A stretch of DNA of 59,074 bases from Bradyrhizobium glycinis (GCF_016031655.1 NZ_JACCHQ010000039.1:1-59074); one strand, 5' to 3'. Positions 34,028 through 45,271 are shown, counted from the first letter of the stretch. The notes: generated by a model not told the origin, from the letters alone. Translations and numbers: made by a program.

Positions 34028-34170
34028 CCTCTCCCCGCGTGCGGGGAGAGGCCGAAATTCGAGCGCAGCTTGAATTTCGGGTGAGGGGGAGCCTCCGCGA
34101 GTCCAACTCTCACCGTCCCCGTGGAGAGTCCCCTCACCCCAACCCTCTCCCCGCAAGCGGGGCGAGGGAG
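34028..34170. repeat. B-type palindromic repeat, copy 3
   Basis: CCTCTCCCCGCGTGCGGGG at left and CTCCCCGCAAGCGGGGCG at right, with AAATTCGAGCGCAGC / GCTTGAATTT and GGGTGAGGGGGAG, AACTCTCACCGTCCCCGTGG between. Very like copy 4 at 36981. The remaining bases up to 34365 show no gene. Confidence 0.85.
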
Positions 34171-34365
34171 CGCACCTTCGCCGCGGCTCCAGCAACGCCA
34201 TTACCCTTCGCACCTGCACTCTCGCATGATGAGAGATGAACCCCGTGGCCATCCGTCATCCGAATTGTCGAGAGCGTAGCTGGCCTTGCGGGTTGCCTCG
34301 CTGCACGCGCCTCGCTATCGTCTGGATAAACAGGCCGAAAAGGCGAAAGTCCAGGGAGGATGAGC

Positions 34366-35964
34366 ATGCGGAGCGTGTGGGCGCTCGCCGCAATGGCGAC
34401 GTTATCTGTGCTGACGGCCTCAACCGCCACGCTCGCCGGCGAGCCCAAGCAGGGCGGCATCTTGCGGATGTATCACCGCGACAGTCCGGCCAACGCTTCG
34501 ATCCTCGAAGGCGCGACCTATTCGATCAACGTGCCGTTCATGGGGGTGTTCAACAATCTCCTGATCTACGATCAGCACATCGCGCAGAACAGTCCCGATA
34601 CGCTGCGGCCGGACCTCGCCGAAAGCTGGTCCTGGAGCAGCGACAACAAGAAGCTGACGTTCAAGCTGCGCCAGGGCGTGAAATGGCACGACGGCAAGCC
34701 GTTCACGTCGGCCGACGTCAAGTGCAGCTTCGATCTCCTGATGGGCAAGTCGCAGCAGAAGCTGCGGCAGAATCCGCGCAAGGCCTGGTACAGCGAGGTC
34801 AACGAGGTCACGACGAACGGCGAATTCGAGGTCACCTTCGACCTGAAGCGGCCGCAGCCTTCGCTGCTGGCGATGCTCGCCTCCGGCTACACGCCGGTCT
34901 ATCCCTGTCACGTCTCGCCGGCGGACATGCGCACCCATCCGATCGGGACCGGGCCGTTCAAGTTCGTCGAGTTCAAGGCCAACGAATCGATCAAGCTGAC
35001 GCGCAATCCGGACTATTGGAAGAAGGGCCTGCCCTATCTCGACGGCATCGAGTACACCATCATCACCAACCGCTCGACCGCGATCCTGGCCTTCGTCGCC
35101 GGCAAGTTCGACATGACCTTTCCGACGCACATCACCATCCCGCTGCTGAAGGACATCAAGTCGCAGGCGCCGAACGCGACCTGCGTCGTCGAGCCGACCA
35201 ACGTCTCGACCAACATCATCGTCAATTCGAGCTCCGCGCCGTTCGACAACATCGACATCCGCCGGGCGATGGCGCTCGCGCTCGACCGCAAGGCGTTCGT
35301 CGACATCCTGTTCGAAGGCCAGGGCGACATCGGCGGCACCATGCTGCCGCCGCCGCAGGGCATCTGGGGCATGCCCAAGGACAGGCTGGAGACCATTCCG
35401 GGCTATGGCCGCGACATCAATGCCAACCGCGAGGAAGCCAAGAAGCTGATGCAGAAGGCGGGCTACGGTCCGGACAAGCACCTCGCGGTGAAGGTCTCGA
35501 CGCGCAACATCGCCGAATATCGCGATCCCGCCGTGATCCTGATCGACCAGCTCAAAAGCATCTATATCGACGGCGAGCTCGACGTCGTGGAAACCGCGAA
35601 CTGGTTCCCGAAGGTCGCCCGCAAGGATTACATGCTCGGCCTCAACCTGACCGGCAATTCCGTCGACGATCCCGACCAGTCCTTCTACGAGAATTATTCC
35701 TGCGGCTCGGAACGGAACTACACCAATTATTGCAACAAGGAGATCGAGAAGCTGTTCGACGTGCAGTCGCAGGAGACCGACATCAAAAAGCGCAGGCCGC
35801 TGGTGTGGGACATCGACAAGAAGCTGCAGGAGGACGTCGCCCGCCCGATCATCTTCCATGCGCGCGCCGGCACCTGCTGGCACCCCTACGTCAAGGGCGT
35901 CACGATCATGTCGAACAGCTCCTATAACGGCTTCCGTTACGAGGATGTGTGGCTCGACAAGTAA
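34366..35964 (+). CDS. ABC transporter substrate-binding protein, peptide/opine type (DppA-like)
   Basis: 532 residues from ATG 34366, six bases after GGGAGG (ATG 34360 touches that sequence). A signal peptide (RSVWALAAMATLSVLTASTATLAG) precedes a cluster C binding protein: GILRMYHRDSPANAS, DLAESWSWSSDNKKLTFKLRQGVKWHDGKPFTSADV and RRAMALALDRKAF. Such proteins carry di- or oligopeptides, but many rhizobial ones carry sugars, opines or aromatic acids. Together with the next four genes it forms a full importer. Confidence 0.92.
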   Translation: MRSVWALAAMATLSVLTASTATLAGEPKQGGILRMYHRDSPANASILEGATYSINVPFMGVFNNLLIYDQHIAQNSPDTLRPDLAESWSWSSDNKKLTFKLRQGVKWHDGKPFTSADVKCSFDLLMGKSQQKLRQNPRKAWYSEVNEVTTNGEFEVTFDLKRPQPSLLAMLASGYTPVYPCHVSPADMRTHPIGTGPFKFVEFKANESIKLTRNPDYWKKGLPYLDGIEYTIITNRSTAILAFVAGKFDMTFPTHITIPLLKDIKSQAPNATCVVEPTNVSTNIIVNSSSAPFDNIDIRRAMALALDRKAFVDILFEGQGDIGGTMLPPPQGIWGMPKDRLETIPGYGRDINANREEAKKLMQKAGYGPDKHLAVKVSTRNIAEYRDPAVILIDQLKSIYIDGELDVVETANWFPKVARKDYMLGLNLTGNSVDDPDQSFYENYSCGSERNYTNYCNKEIEKLFDVQSQETDIKKRRPLVWDIDKKLQEDVARPIIFHARAGTCWHPYVKGVTIMSNSSYNGFRYEDVWLDK

Positions 35965-35992
35965 CGCGAAAGGCTAGCGCGGAGGGCGATGC

Positions 35993-36940
35993 ATGTTTGC
36001 CTATCTGGTGCGGCGCCTGTTCCTGATGCTCGTGACCCTGTTCGGGATCTCGGTCGTCATCTTCTTCCTGCTGCGCATCGTGCCGGGCAACATCGTCGAC
36101 ATCCTGTTCGCCGCCGCCGGCTACGTCGATCCGGCCGACAAGGCCAATCTGGAGAAAGAGCTCGGCATCGACCGGCCGCTGATCGTGCAATATTGGCACT
36201 GGATCGGCGGCTTCCTGCGCGGCGATTTCGGCTACTCCTATGTCTCGGAGAAGCCGGCGCTGCAGGAGATCCTGCCGCGGATTCCGATCACGGCAAAGCT
36301 CGCCGGCCTCGCGCTGTTGTTCTCGGCATCGATCGGCATTCCGCTCGGCGTCATCAGCGCGGTGAAGCAGGGCACGAAGCTCGACTACGCGCTGCGCGTC
36401 GTCAGCCTCAGCGGCCTGTCGCTGCCCTCGTTCTGGCTCGGCCTTCTCATCCTCACCGCGTCGGTGGCGATGTTCGGGCAGATGCCGATCTTCAATCCGA
36501 ATCCGAAGACGTGGCTCGAGGCGTTCGCGACCTACGCCGTGCCGGCCGCCGCCGTCGGCTTCCGCAGCGCGGCGCTGACCATGCGCATCACGCGATCCTC
36601 GATGCTGGAGGTGCTGCGGCAGGATTACATCCGCACCGCCCGCGCCAAGGGCGCGTCCGAAGCCGCGGTGAACTATCACCACGCGCTGAAAAACGCGATC
36701 CTGCCCGTGATCACCGTGATCGGCATCGAGGCGGCGTTCCTGATCGGCGGCCTGATCGTCACCGAGACCGTGTTCAACATCCCCGGCGTCGCCCGCTTCC
36801 TGGTCGAGGCAATCCGCTGGCGCGACTATCCGATCGTGCAGAACCTCGTGATGTTCATCGCGGTCGTGGTGGTGTTCGCCAACTTCACCGTCGACATGCT
36901 CTACGCGGTGTTCGACCCGCGGATCAGGTACACGGATTAG
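35993..36940 (+). CDS. ABC transporter permease (DppB-like)
   Basis: 315 residues with six membrane segments. N-terminal MFAYLVRRLFLMLVTLFGISVVIFFLLRIVPGN is typical of DppB/OppB. The EAA loop is RTARAKGASEAAVNYHHALKNAILPVITVIG. It starts 28 bases after the binding-protein gene. Confidence 0.94.
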   Translation: MFAYLVRRLFLMLVTLFGISVVIFFLLRIVPGNIVDILFAAAGYVDPADKANLEKELGIDRPLIVQYWHWIGGFLRGDFGYSYVSEKPALQEILPRIPITAKLAGLALLFSASIGIPLGVISAVKQGTKLDYALRVVSLSGLSLPSFWLGLLILTASVAMFGQMPIFNPNPKTWLEAFATYAVPAAAVGFRSAALTMRITRSSMLEVLRQDYIRTARAKGASEAAVNYHHALKNAILPVITVIGIEAAFLIGGLIVTETVFNIPGVARFLVEAIRWRDYPIVQNLVMFIAVVVVFANFTVDMLYAVFDPRIRYTD

Positions 36941-36980
36941 CACCATGCTTGTCATCCACGCCGCGCTCGCACATTCCTCT

Positions 36981-37123
36981 ACCTCTCCCCGTTTGCGGGG
37001 AGAGGTCGAATTTGCGCGAAGCGTAAATTCGGGTGAGGGGGAGTCTCCGCGAATCCAACTCTCACCTCCCCCGTGGAGAGCCCCCCTCACCCCGACCCTC
37101 TCCCCGCGCGCGGGGAGAGGGAG
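36981..37123. repeat. B-type palindromic repeat, copy 4, inside the transporter operon
   Basis: CCTCTCCCCGTTTGCGGGG at left and TCCCCGCGCGCGGGGAGAGG at right. It sits between the two permease genes, and its right end runs into GGGAGAAGG, the ribosome-binding site of the second permease. Confidence 0.85.
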
Positions 37124-37134
37124 AAGGTAGACCC

Positions 37135-38028
37135 ATGGCCGCGATCGACTTCGACGTTGAACTGAGGCGGGCCGGGGCGCATGCGACCGGGGGCTGGCGG
37201 CGCGTGCTGTTCATGGCGCAGCGGCACGTGCTGGGCGCGGCCGGGCTCATCATCATGACATTGTTCGTGCTGACGGCGATCTTCGCCGATGTCATCGCGC
37301 GCTATGATCCGCTGACGGTCGATTCCGCCCGCGCGCTGGCGCGACCGAGCCTGGCGCACTGGATGGGCACCGATTCCTTTGGCCGCGACGTGTTCAGCCG
37401 CATCATCCACGGCGCGCGGATCTCGCTCGCGGTCGGCATCGGCTCAACCGTGCTCGGCGGCACCATCGGCGTGATCGTCGGCCTCACCTCCGGCTATCTC
37501 TCCGGCTGGGTCGATCTTGTGTTCCAGCGCGTCTCCGACGTGCTGCAGGCGCTGCCGCTGCTGGTGCTGGCGCTGGTGATGACGGCAGCGCTCGGACCCT
37601 CGCTGCCGAACGTGATCATCGCCATCGCCATTCCGCTGATCCCGACGGTGGCGCGCGTCATCCGCGCCAACACGCTGGCGCTGCGCGAGCAGCCGTTCGT
37701 CGAGGCCGCCAAGTCGATCGGCATGAGCGAGATGCGGATTGCGCTGCGCCACGTGCTGCCGAACACGCTGGCGCCGCTGATCGTGCTCGCCACGGCCCAG
37801 CTCGGCTCGACCATCCTGACCGAGGCTTCGCTCTCCTTCCTCGGCCTCGGCATTCCCGAACCCTATCCGTCATGGGGGCGCATGCTGTCCGAATCCGCCG
37901 CCGAATATGTCCGCACCGCGCCGTGGCTGGTTATCTTCCCCGGCATCGCGATCAGCCTCGCCGTGTTCGGCGCCAATCTGTTCGGCGACGCCCTGCGTGA
38001 CATCCTGGATCCGAGGCAGCGCGGCTGA
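37135..38028 (+). CDS. ABC transporter permease (DppC-like)
   Basis: 297 residues from ATG 37135 (MAAIDFDVELRRAG); the frame extends back into the repeat, which is rejected because GAGAAGG lies seven bases upstream of this ATG. DppC/OppC features: GTDSFGRDVFSRIIHGARISLAVG and the EAA loop EAAKSIGMSEMRIALRHVLPNTLAPLIV, plus TEASLSFLGLGIPEPYPSWG. The stop overlaps the first ATPase gene (TGATG). Confidence 0.94.
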   Translation: MAAIDFDVELRRAGAHATGGWRRVLFMAQRHVLGAAGLIIMTLFVLTAIFADVIARYDPLTVDSARALARPSLAHWMGTDSFGRDVFSRIIHGARISLAVGIGSTVLGGTIGVIVGLTSGYLSGWVDLVFQRVSDVLQALPLLVLALVMTAALGPSLPNVIIAIAIPLIPTVARVIRANTLALREQPFVEAAKSIGMSEMRIALRHVLPNTLAPLIVLATAQLGSTILTEASLSFLGLGIPEPYPSWGRMLSESAAEYVRTAPWLVIFPGIAISLAVFGANLFGDALRDILDPRQRG

Positions 38029-39035
38029 TGGCGGACAAGACCGATCTCGTGCTCGATGTGAAGAACCTGAAGACGGTGTTCTTCACCAATTCCGGCCTGT
38101 TCAAGGCCGTCGACGACCTCTCCTTCAGCGTGAGGCGCGGCGAGACGCTGGCGATCGTCGGAGAATCCGGCTGCGGCAAGAGCGTGACGGCGCTGTCGCT
38201 GATGCGTCTCGTGCCCGATCCGCCCGGCCGCATCGTCGGCGGCTCCGTCGCGCTGGAAGGCACCGATCTCTTGGCGCTGGATGAATCCGAGATGCGCAGC
38301 GTCCGGGGCAACCGCATCTCCATGATCTTCCAGGAGCCGATGACCTCGCTCAATCCGGTGATGCGGATCGGCGACCAGATCGTCGAGGCGGTGCGGCTGC
38401 ACCGGAACATCTCGTCGAAGGAGGCGCAAGGCATCGCCGTCGAGATGCTGCGGCTGGTGCGCATTCCCGAGCCGGCGCGGCGGGCGCGCGAATATCCGCA
38501 CCAGCTGTCCGGCGGCATGCGCCAGCGCGCGATGATCGCGATGGCGCTGGCCTGCCGGCCGGCGCTCTTGATCGCGGACGAGCCGACCACTGCGCTCGAC
38601 GTCACCATCCAGGCGCAGATTCTGGCGCTGATCCTCGACCTCCAGAAGGAGCTCGGCACCGGGCTGGTGCTGATCACGCATGATCTCGGCGTGGTCGCAC
38701 AGACCGCGCAGCGCGTGATCGTGATGTATGCGGGGCGGAAGGTCGAGGAAGCCAGCGTCGAGGCGCTGTTCGCGGCGCCGAAGCATCCCTACACGCGGGG
38801 ACTGATGGCCTCGATCCCGGCCGTGCCGGCTTCCGGCGTCGCCGCGCAGGCGCGGCTGAACGAAATCCCCGGCACGGTGCCGTCGCTGGTGCGGCTGCCG
38901 CAAGGCTGCGCCTTCGCGCCGCGCTGCAAGCTCGCCATCAAGCGTTGCGAGGCCGAATATCCGCCGCTTTCGGATTGGGGCGGCGGCCATCTCGCCGCCT
39001 GCTGGCGCGCGGAAGAAGTCGCGGAGGTGGCATGA
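38028..39035 (+). CDS. ABC transporter ATP-binding protein (DppD-like)
   Basis: 335 residues: Walker A GESGCGKS, Q-loop region IFQEPMTSLNPV, signature LSGGMRQRAM, Walker B LLIADEPTTALD, switch His in LITHDLG, and the oligopeptide-transporter C-terminal part with CAFAPRCKLAIKRCE (the cysteine motif that can hold a 4Fe-4S cluster in DppD-type subunits). It overlaps the next gene by four bases (ATGA). Confidence 0.95.
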   Translation: MADKTDLVLDVKNLKTVFFTNSGLFKAVDDLSFSVRRGETLAIVGESGCGKSVTALSLMRLVPDPPGRIVGGSVALEGTDLLALDESEMRSVRGNRISMIFQEPMTSLNPVMRIGDQIVEAVRLHRNISSKEAQGIAVEMLRLVRIPEPARRAREYPHQLSGGMRQRAMIAMALACRPALLIADEPTTALDVTIQAQILALILDLQKELGTGLVLITHDLGVVAQTAQRVIVMYAGRKVEEASVEALFAAPKHPYTRGLMASIPAVPASGVAAQARLNEIPGTVPSLVRLPQGCAFAPRCKLAIKRCEAEYPPLSDWGGGHLAACWRAEEVAEVA

Positions 39036-40018
39036 CCGAGGCGCTGCTCGAAGTCACCGATCTCAAGAAGCACTACCCGGTGCGCGCCGGCGTGTTGCGC
39101 CGGCAGGTCGGCACCGTGCATGCGGTCGATGGCGTCTCGTTCGCACTCGGCATCGGCGAGACGCTCGGCCTGGTCGGCGAATCCGGCTGCGGAAAGTCCA
39201 CGGTGGCGCGCAGCGTGCTGCGACTGGTCGAGCCGACCTCGGGCCAGATCCGCCTCGACGGTGAAGACATCACGCATCTGTCGAAAACGGCGCTGCGGCC
39301 GCACCGCCGCTCGATGCAGATCGTATTCCAGGACCCGTTCGCCTCCCTCAATCCGCGCATGACGGCCGGCGATATCGTCGGCGAGCCGATCGCGGTGCAC
39401 GGGCTTGCCCCAGGCAAGGAGCTGGACGCGCGGGTTGCAAGGCTGTTCGAGCAAGTGGGCTTGCGGCCCGACCAGATGGGCAATTTCCCGCATCAATTCT
39501 CCGGCGGCCAGCGCCAGCGCATCTGCATCGCCCGCGCGCTGGCGCTGGAGCCGCGCCTGATCGTCTGCGACGAGCCGGTCTCCGCGCTCGACGTCTCGAT
39601 CCAGGCGCAGGTGATCAATCTGCTGATCGACCTGCAGCGGCAGCACGGCTTTTCCTATCTCTTCATCGCGCACGACCTCGCCGTGGTCGCGCATATCAGC
39701 CACCGCGTCGCCGTGATGTATCTCGGCCGCATCGTCGAGATCGCCGACAAGGACGAGCTGTTCCGCAATCCCAGGCATCCCTACACCCAGGCCCTGCTCG
39801 CCTCGGTGCCGATCGCCAATCCGCTGGCGAAGAAGCTCGCGCCGCTGGTCGACGGCGACGTGCCGAGCCCGGTCAACCCACCGTCCGGCTGCGCATTCCA
39901 CACCCGCTGCCGGTTTGCGATGGAGCGGTGCAAGACGGAGCGGCCGGCGCTGCTGGATGCCGGCGACGGGCATCAGGTCGCGTGCCTGCTCAATGACGGC
40001 ACGGGGCGAGGCCGCTAG
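39032..40018 (+). CDS. ABC transporter ATP-binding protein (DppF-like)
   Basis: 328 residues from ATG 39032, which overlaps the DppD-like stop and follows GGAGG; an earlier frame extension is a shadow. Walker A GESGCGKST, FQDPFASLNPRM, signature FSGGQRQRICIA, Walker B LIVCDEPVSALDV and the C-terminal CAFHTRCRFAMERC. Second ATPase of the importer. No terminator with a U-run is visible after it. Confidence 0.95.
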   Translation: MTEALLEVTDLKKHYPVRAGVLRRQVGTVHAVDGVSFALGIGETLGLVGESGCGKSTVARSVLRLVEPTSGQIRLDGEDITHLSKTALRPHRRSMQIVFQDPFASLNPRMTAGDIVGEPIAVHGLAPGKELDARVARLFEQVGLRPDQMGNFPHQFSGGQRQRICIARALALEPRLIVCDEPVSALDVSIQAQVINLLIDLQRQHGFSYLFIAHDLAVVAHISHRVAVMYLGRIVEIADKDELFRNPRHPYTQALLASVPIANPLAKKLAPLVDGDVPSPVNPPSGCAFHTRCRFAMERCKTERPALLDAGDGHQVACLLNDGTGRGR

Positions 40019-40189
40019 GGCGTGTACTCATAAGAGCAATGCCAGCTCCTGCGGGAAGAGCGGAAATCTTCTGCTGGGCAAAGCTTTACCGTTTTTGGCC
40101 CGAAGTAAACCATGCCCGATTTCGCGAGTGTTGATCGGCCAACACAACCCGATATACGGTCGCAGCCAGTCGGCAGATGAAGAGGTGCC

Positions 40190-40540
40190 ATGAACAGCCA
40201 GGAATTTGTTGAAGCTATCAAGCGCTACGTGGGGGATGCCGCAATCGAAGACACAGTAGCCCTCCTGAAGAGCCCGCCGGGCAGAAACGTGCCACCCGAA
40301 CAGCGCGCGCGCTCGGAATGGTACCAAAGCCTGCGAGCGGGAGACGCCGATAACGTCAATGGCGTGATTGCGACGGCAGTCCATCAAACGCTGTTCGGCC
40401 TTCTGGCGGTGCTCGACGGCGTGCGATCCGTCGACAACGAAGGGGGGCGCTTCGAGCTAACCTATGTCGGTTCGACACGGGTTGTGCTCAATGACCAGCA
40501 GGCCATAAGTCTACACGATCTCTTAAACGCCTCAGGTTGA
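40190..40540 (+). CDS. hypothetical protein
   Basis: 116 residues, not recognised. AAGAGG lies six bases before the ATG, and codon use is ordinary but GC is slightly lower than in flanking genes. Mostly helical N-terminal part (EFVEAIKRYVGDAAIEDTVALL), then a segment with Pro/Arg (PPEQRARSEWYQSL) and a beta-rich C-terminal part (GGRFELTYVGSTRVVLNDQQAISLHDLL). No signal peptide or membrane segment. The upstream gap 40019–40189 is AT-richer than its surroundings; an inverted repeat lies downstream. It has the look of a cargo gene, but no partner gene is present. Confidence 0.7.
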   Translation: MNSQEFVEAIKRYVGDAAIEDTVALLKSPPGRNVPPEQRARSEWYQSLRAGDADNVNGVIATAVHQTLFGLLAVLDGVRSVDNEGGRFELTYVGSTRVVLNDQQAISLHDLLNASG

Positions 40541-40590
40541 GATCTGCTCGGCCTGCCATGAGCATCCACTTCGTCGTATCGGTTAGGGGC

Positions 40591-40666
40591 GATGTCCGCT
40601 TCTGGCCCTTCAGCGACATTGGAAGATTGCTGCTTCTCCGCCGGTGTTGGGGCTGAAGCGGACATC
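40591..40666. repeat. inverted repeat with 12-bp perfect arms
   Basis: GATGTCCGCTTC at 40591–40602 and GAAGCGGACATC at 40655–40666, with a further near-match TTCAGC / GCTGAA inside. It lies between the hypothetical gene and the ceramidase-like gene, which converge here. Confidence 0.7.
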
Positions 40667-40683
40667 AGGCGGCGGCCAGCCGC

Positions 40684-41487
40684 TTAATGAGTGCACGGCC
40701 TAGATCCCAGCGCCCGGATCACCGGCCAGGCCGCGAGCGCGGCGGCAAGGTGCTTGAGCGTATGGCCTGAGACGATGTGGCCGGTGGCTTCGAACACGGT
40801 CACATCGCCCAGCTCGAAAAGCTTGGCGAGCACATAGAAGGCGATCACGCCGCCGAGTGGCACGCCAAGCGCGCCGGGCCGGGGACGCGTCAGCGCCAGT
40901 GCCACGGCCAGCGCCATGCCGCCGAACTGCACCACCACCCAGGGCGTGAGATTCTCGCGCGCCACCCAGGCAGCCAACAGGCCCGCGATCATCGTCAGCA
41001 CCAGCACTGCCTCGCCTGCGCGCGTGCTGATCCGCTCGCTGGCCGCGATGCCCAGAAAGCCTGCGAATGCCACCGCCATGCCGAGACGATCGGCCACGAG
41101 CCGTTGCGGCACATCGGGGTCGAGATGATAGAAGCCAGAGCCGAGGCACGTGAGGACCAGTCCCACGAAGAACCAGCTTGCCCCGACTGGCGCATCACTT
41201 CGGCCGCGCAGCCGCTCCGAGCCGCAGACACCCATTGCGAGGAAGGCGAGATTGCTCAGCACGTCGCCGGCGTTGGGGACGCCGAGCCAGGTGCGGTCGT
41301 CGACGAAATGCGGGATGTGCCAGGCGGCGGCGGGCAATGCGGGCGCGAGAAGCGCGGTGAGCGTCAGGACTGAGAGCGCGCCGATCAGGTATTTTTCGCG
41401 GGGCTCTAGCGCGCCAAGCGCGAAACGGCGCGACAGTGACGGCAGCCTGGCATTGGCCGCTTGAGCGGGATCGTCGATGCGCAACAT
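40684..41487 (-). CDS. ceramidase-like seven-helix membrane protein
   Basis: 267 residues from ATG 41487, five bases after GGTGGAG (a GTG four codons earlier covers that site). Alkaline ceramidase/CREST family: about seven membrane helices and the metal-site histidines in GSGFYHLDPD and HIVSGHTLKHLAAA with DRLGMAVAF between. These enzymes split amide bonds in membrane lipids; the bacterial role is poorly known. Two matched palindromes at 41505 and 41536 lie directly upstream, so it is probably under a TetR-like repressor that is not encoded nearby. Confidence 0.88.
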   Translation of the reverse strand: MLRIDDPAQAANARLPSLSRRFALGALEPREKYLIGALSVLTLTALLAPALPAAAWHIPHFVDDRTWLGVPNAGDVLSNLAFLAMGVCGSERLRGRSDAPVGASWFFVGLVLTCLGSGFYHLDPDVPQRLVADRLGMAVAFAGFLGIAASERISTRAGEAVLVLTMIAGLLAAWVARENLTPWVVVQFGGMALAVALALTRPRPGALGVPLGGVIAFYVLAKLFELGDVTVFEATGHIVSGHTLKHLAAALAAWPVIRALGSRPCTH

Positions 41488-41504
41488 TCGAGACTCCACC
41501 GAAA

Positions 41505-41548
41505 TGAACAGCGTTCAATAATCGTATCCTGTAACTGAACAATGTTCA
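41505..41548. promoter_or_regulatory. tandem palindromes, candidate operators of the ceramidase gene
   Basis: TGAACAGCGTTCA at 41505–41517 and TGAACAATGTTCA at 41536–41548. Both have perfect TGAAC/GTTCA arms with 3-base centres; centres are 31 bp apart, close to three helical turns. Both lie within 65 bases of the ceramidase-like start. Confidence 0.65.
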
Positions 41549-41667
41549 ATGGAGATCCTGCGCAATTTTTCGAGCTAATACCTCTTTGAAATCGCTTGCA
41601 TTTCGACGTCCGAGAGGCGCCGTGGGGGCGGGCTAGTCGAAGCGCGGTAGGGTAGACGGCGGAGAGG

Positions 41668-43640
<1,973 letters not shown>

Positions 43641-43644
<4 letters not shown>

Positions 43645-45257
43645 GGGCGGGCCACCGAAAACTGCATGCGCTGCGGCGTGCGTGCATCGCCTTCGCGGCA
43701 GATCGCGAGCACCTCCGACAGCACCGCGCGGGTGTCGCGCGGATCGATCACGCCGTCGTCGAGCACGCGGGCGCTGGTCGAGAACACATCCATCTGACCG
43801 TCGAACACGCCGATGATCTCAGCCTTCATCGCCTCCAGCCTATCCTTCTCGATCGGCTTGCCGCGGCGGGCCGCTGCGGCCTCGGTCACGATCGCCATGG
43901 TCTCGGCGGCCTGCTCGCCGCCCATCACCGCGGTCTTGGCGTTGGGCCAGGAGAAGCAGAAGCGCGGATGGAAGCCGTGGCCGCACATGCCGTAATTGCC
44001 GGCACCGAACGAGGCACCGCAATAGATGGTGATCTGCGGTACTGTCGCCGACGTCACCGCCTGGATCATCTTGGAGCCGTGCTTGATCATGCCGGCTTCC
44101 TCATAGGCCTTGCCGACCATGTAGCCCGTGGTGTTGTTGAGATAGAGCAGCGGCGTGCGGGTCTGGCAGCAGGCCTGGATGAAATGCGTCGCCTTGTTGG
44201 CGCCGGCGGGATCGAGCGGACCGTTGTTGGTGATGATGCCGATGGCCTGGCCCTCGATGCGGGCATGGCCGCAGACGGTGGCCGGGCCGTAATTCGGCGC
44301 CATCTCGGTGAAATCGGAATCGTCGATGATGCGCGCGATCACCTGTTTCATGTCGACGGGGCGCTTGTGGTCCATTGGCATGATGCCGAGCAGCTCGTCC
44401 TGGTCGTAGCGCGGCGGCTTGAACTGCACTGAGATTTTGCCCCGCCGCTCCCACTCCAGCGCCGCCATGATCTCGCGCGCGATGCGAAGTGCGTCGCGAT
44501 CGTCCTCGGCGAGATAATCGCCGAGGCCGGAGATCTGCGTATGCATCTCGGCGCCGCCGAGCTCTTCCTCGGTCGCGATCTCGCCGGTCGCGGCTTTCAG
44601 CAGCGGTGGCCCTGCGAGGAAGGCGCGGGTGCGGCCGCGGACCATGACGATGTAGTCGGAGAGGCCGGTCTGATAGGCGCCGCCCGCGGTGGAGGAGCCG
44701 TGCGTGACGGTGACGACCGGCAGACCCGCCGCGGAGAGCCGCGCGAGGTTACGAAAGATGTTGCCGCCGCGGACGAAATCCTCGACGCGGTAGCGCAGCA
44801 GATTGGCGCCGGCGCTTTCGACCAGCTGCACATAAGGCAGCTTGTTCTCCAGCGCGAGCTCCTGCACCCGCAGCGTCTTGTCGAGGCCGTAAGGCTGCAG
44901 GGCGCCGGCGTCGATGCCGGAATCGCTGGCGCTGACCATGCAGCGGATGCCCGAGACGAAGCCGATGCCGGCGATGACTCCGCCGCCCGGCACGCTCTTG
45001 TTCGCATCCGGCACATCGAACATGTAACCGGCGAGCGTCGACAGCTCGATGAACGGCGCGCCGGGATCGAGCACCAGCGCGACGCGCTCGCGCGGCAGCA
45101 ATTGACCGCGCTTGTGGAAGCGGTCCTTCGCTGCGGCCGACGCCGCGCGCGTGCGCTCTTCCAGCGCGCGCATGCGGTCGATCAGCGCGAGCATGCCGTC
45201 GCGGTTGGCGTGGTAGGCAGCGCTGCCGGGGGAGATGGTGTTTTCGATGGTAGACAT
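43641..45257 (-). CDS. acyl-CoA carboxylase beta subunit (carboxyltransferase)
   Basis: 538 residues. Carboxyltransferase with the two crotonase-like halves: KDRFHKRGQLLPRERVALVLDPGAPFIELS, SGARCMVSASDSGIDAGALQPYG-like stretch (here GIRCMVSASDSGIDAG), GSSTAGGAYQTGLSDY, and a second half CGHARIEGQAIGIITNNGPLDPAGANKATHFIQAC and GASFGAGNYGMCGHGFHPRF. Size fits methylcrotonyl-CoA carboxylase beta. The HMG-CoA lyase and enoyl hydratase of a full leucine pathway are not in the window, so a geranyl- or other branched substrate cannot be excluded. Confidence 0.93.
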
Positions 45258-45271
45258 TAGTGCTCCTGCCC

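Noticed and set aside
31245..34106. 953-residue minus-strand frame opposite the dehydrogenase and synthetase genes
   Set aside because: Antisense shadow; the plus strand holds complete, well-motifed genes there.
40462..40665. 67-residue minus-strand frame over the inverted repeat
   Set aside because: It consists mostly of the repeat and the antisense of the hypothetical gene's end.
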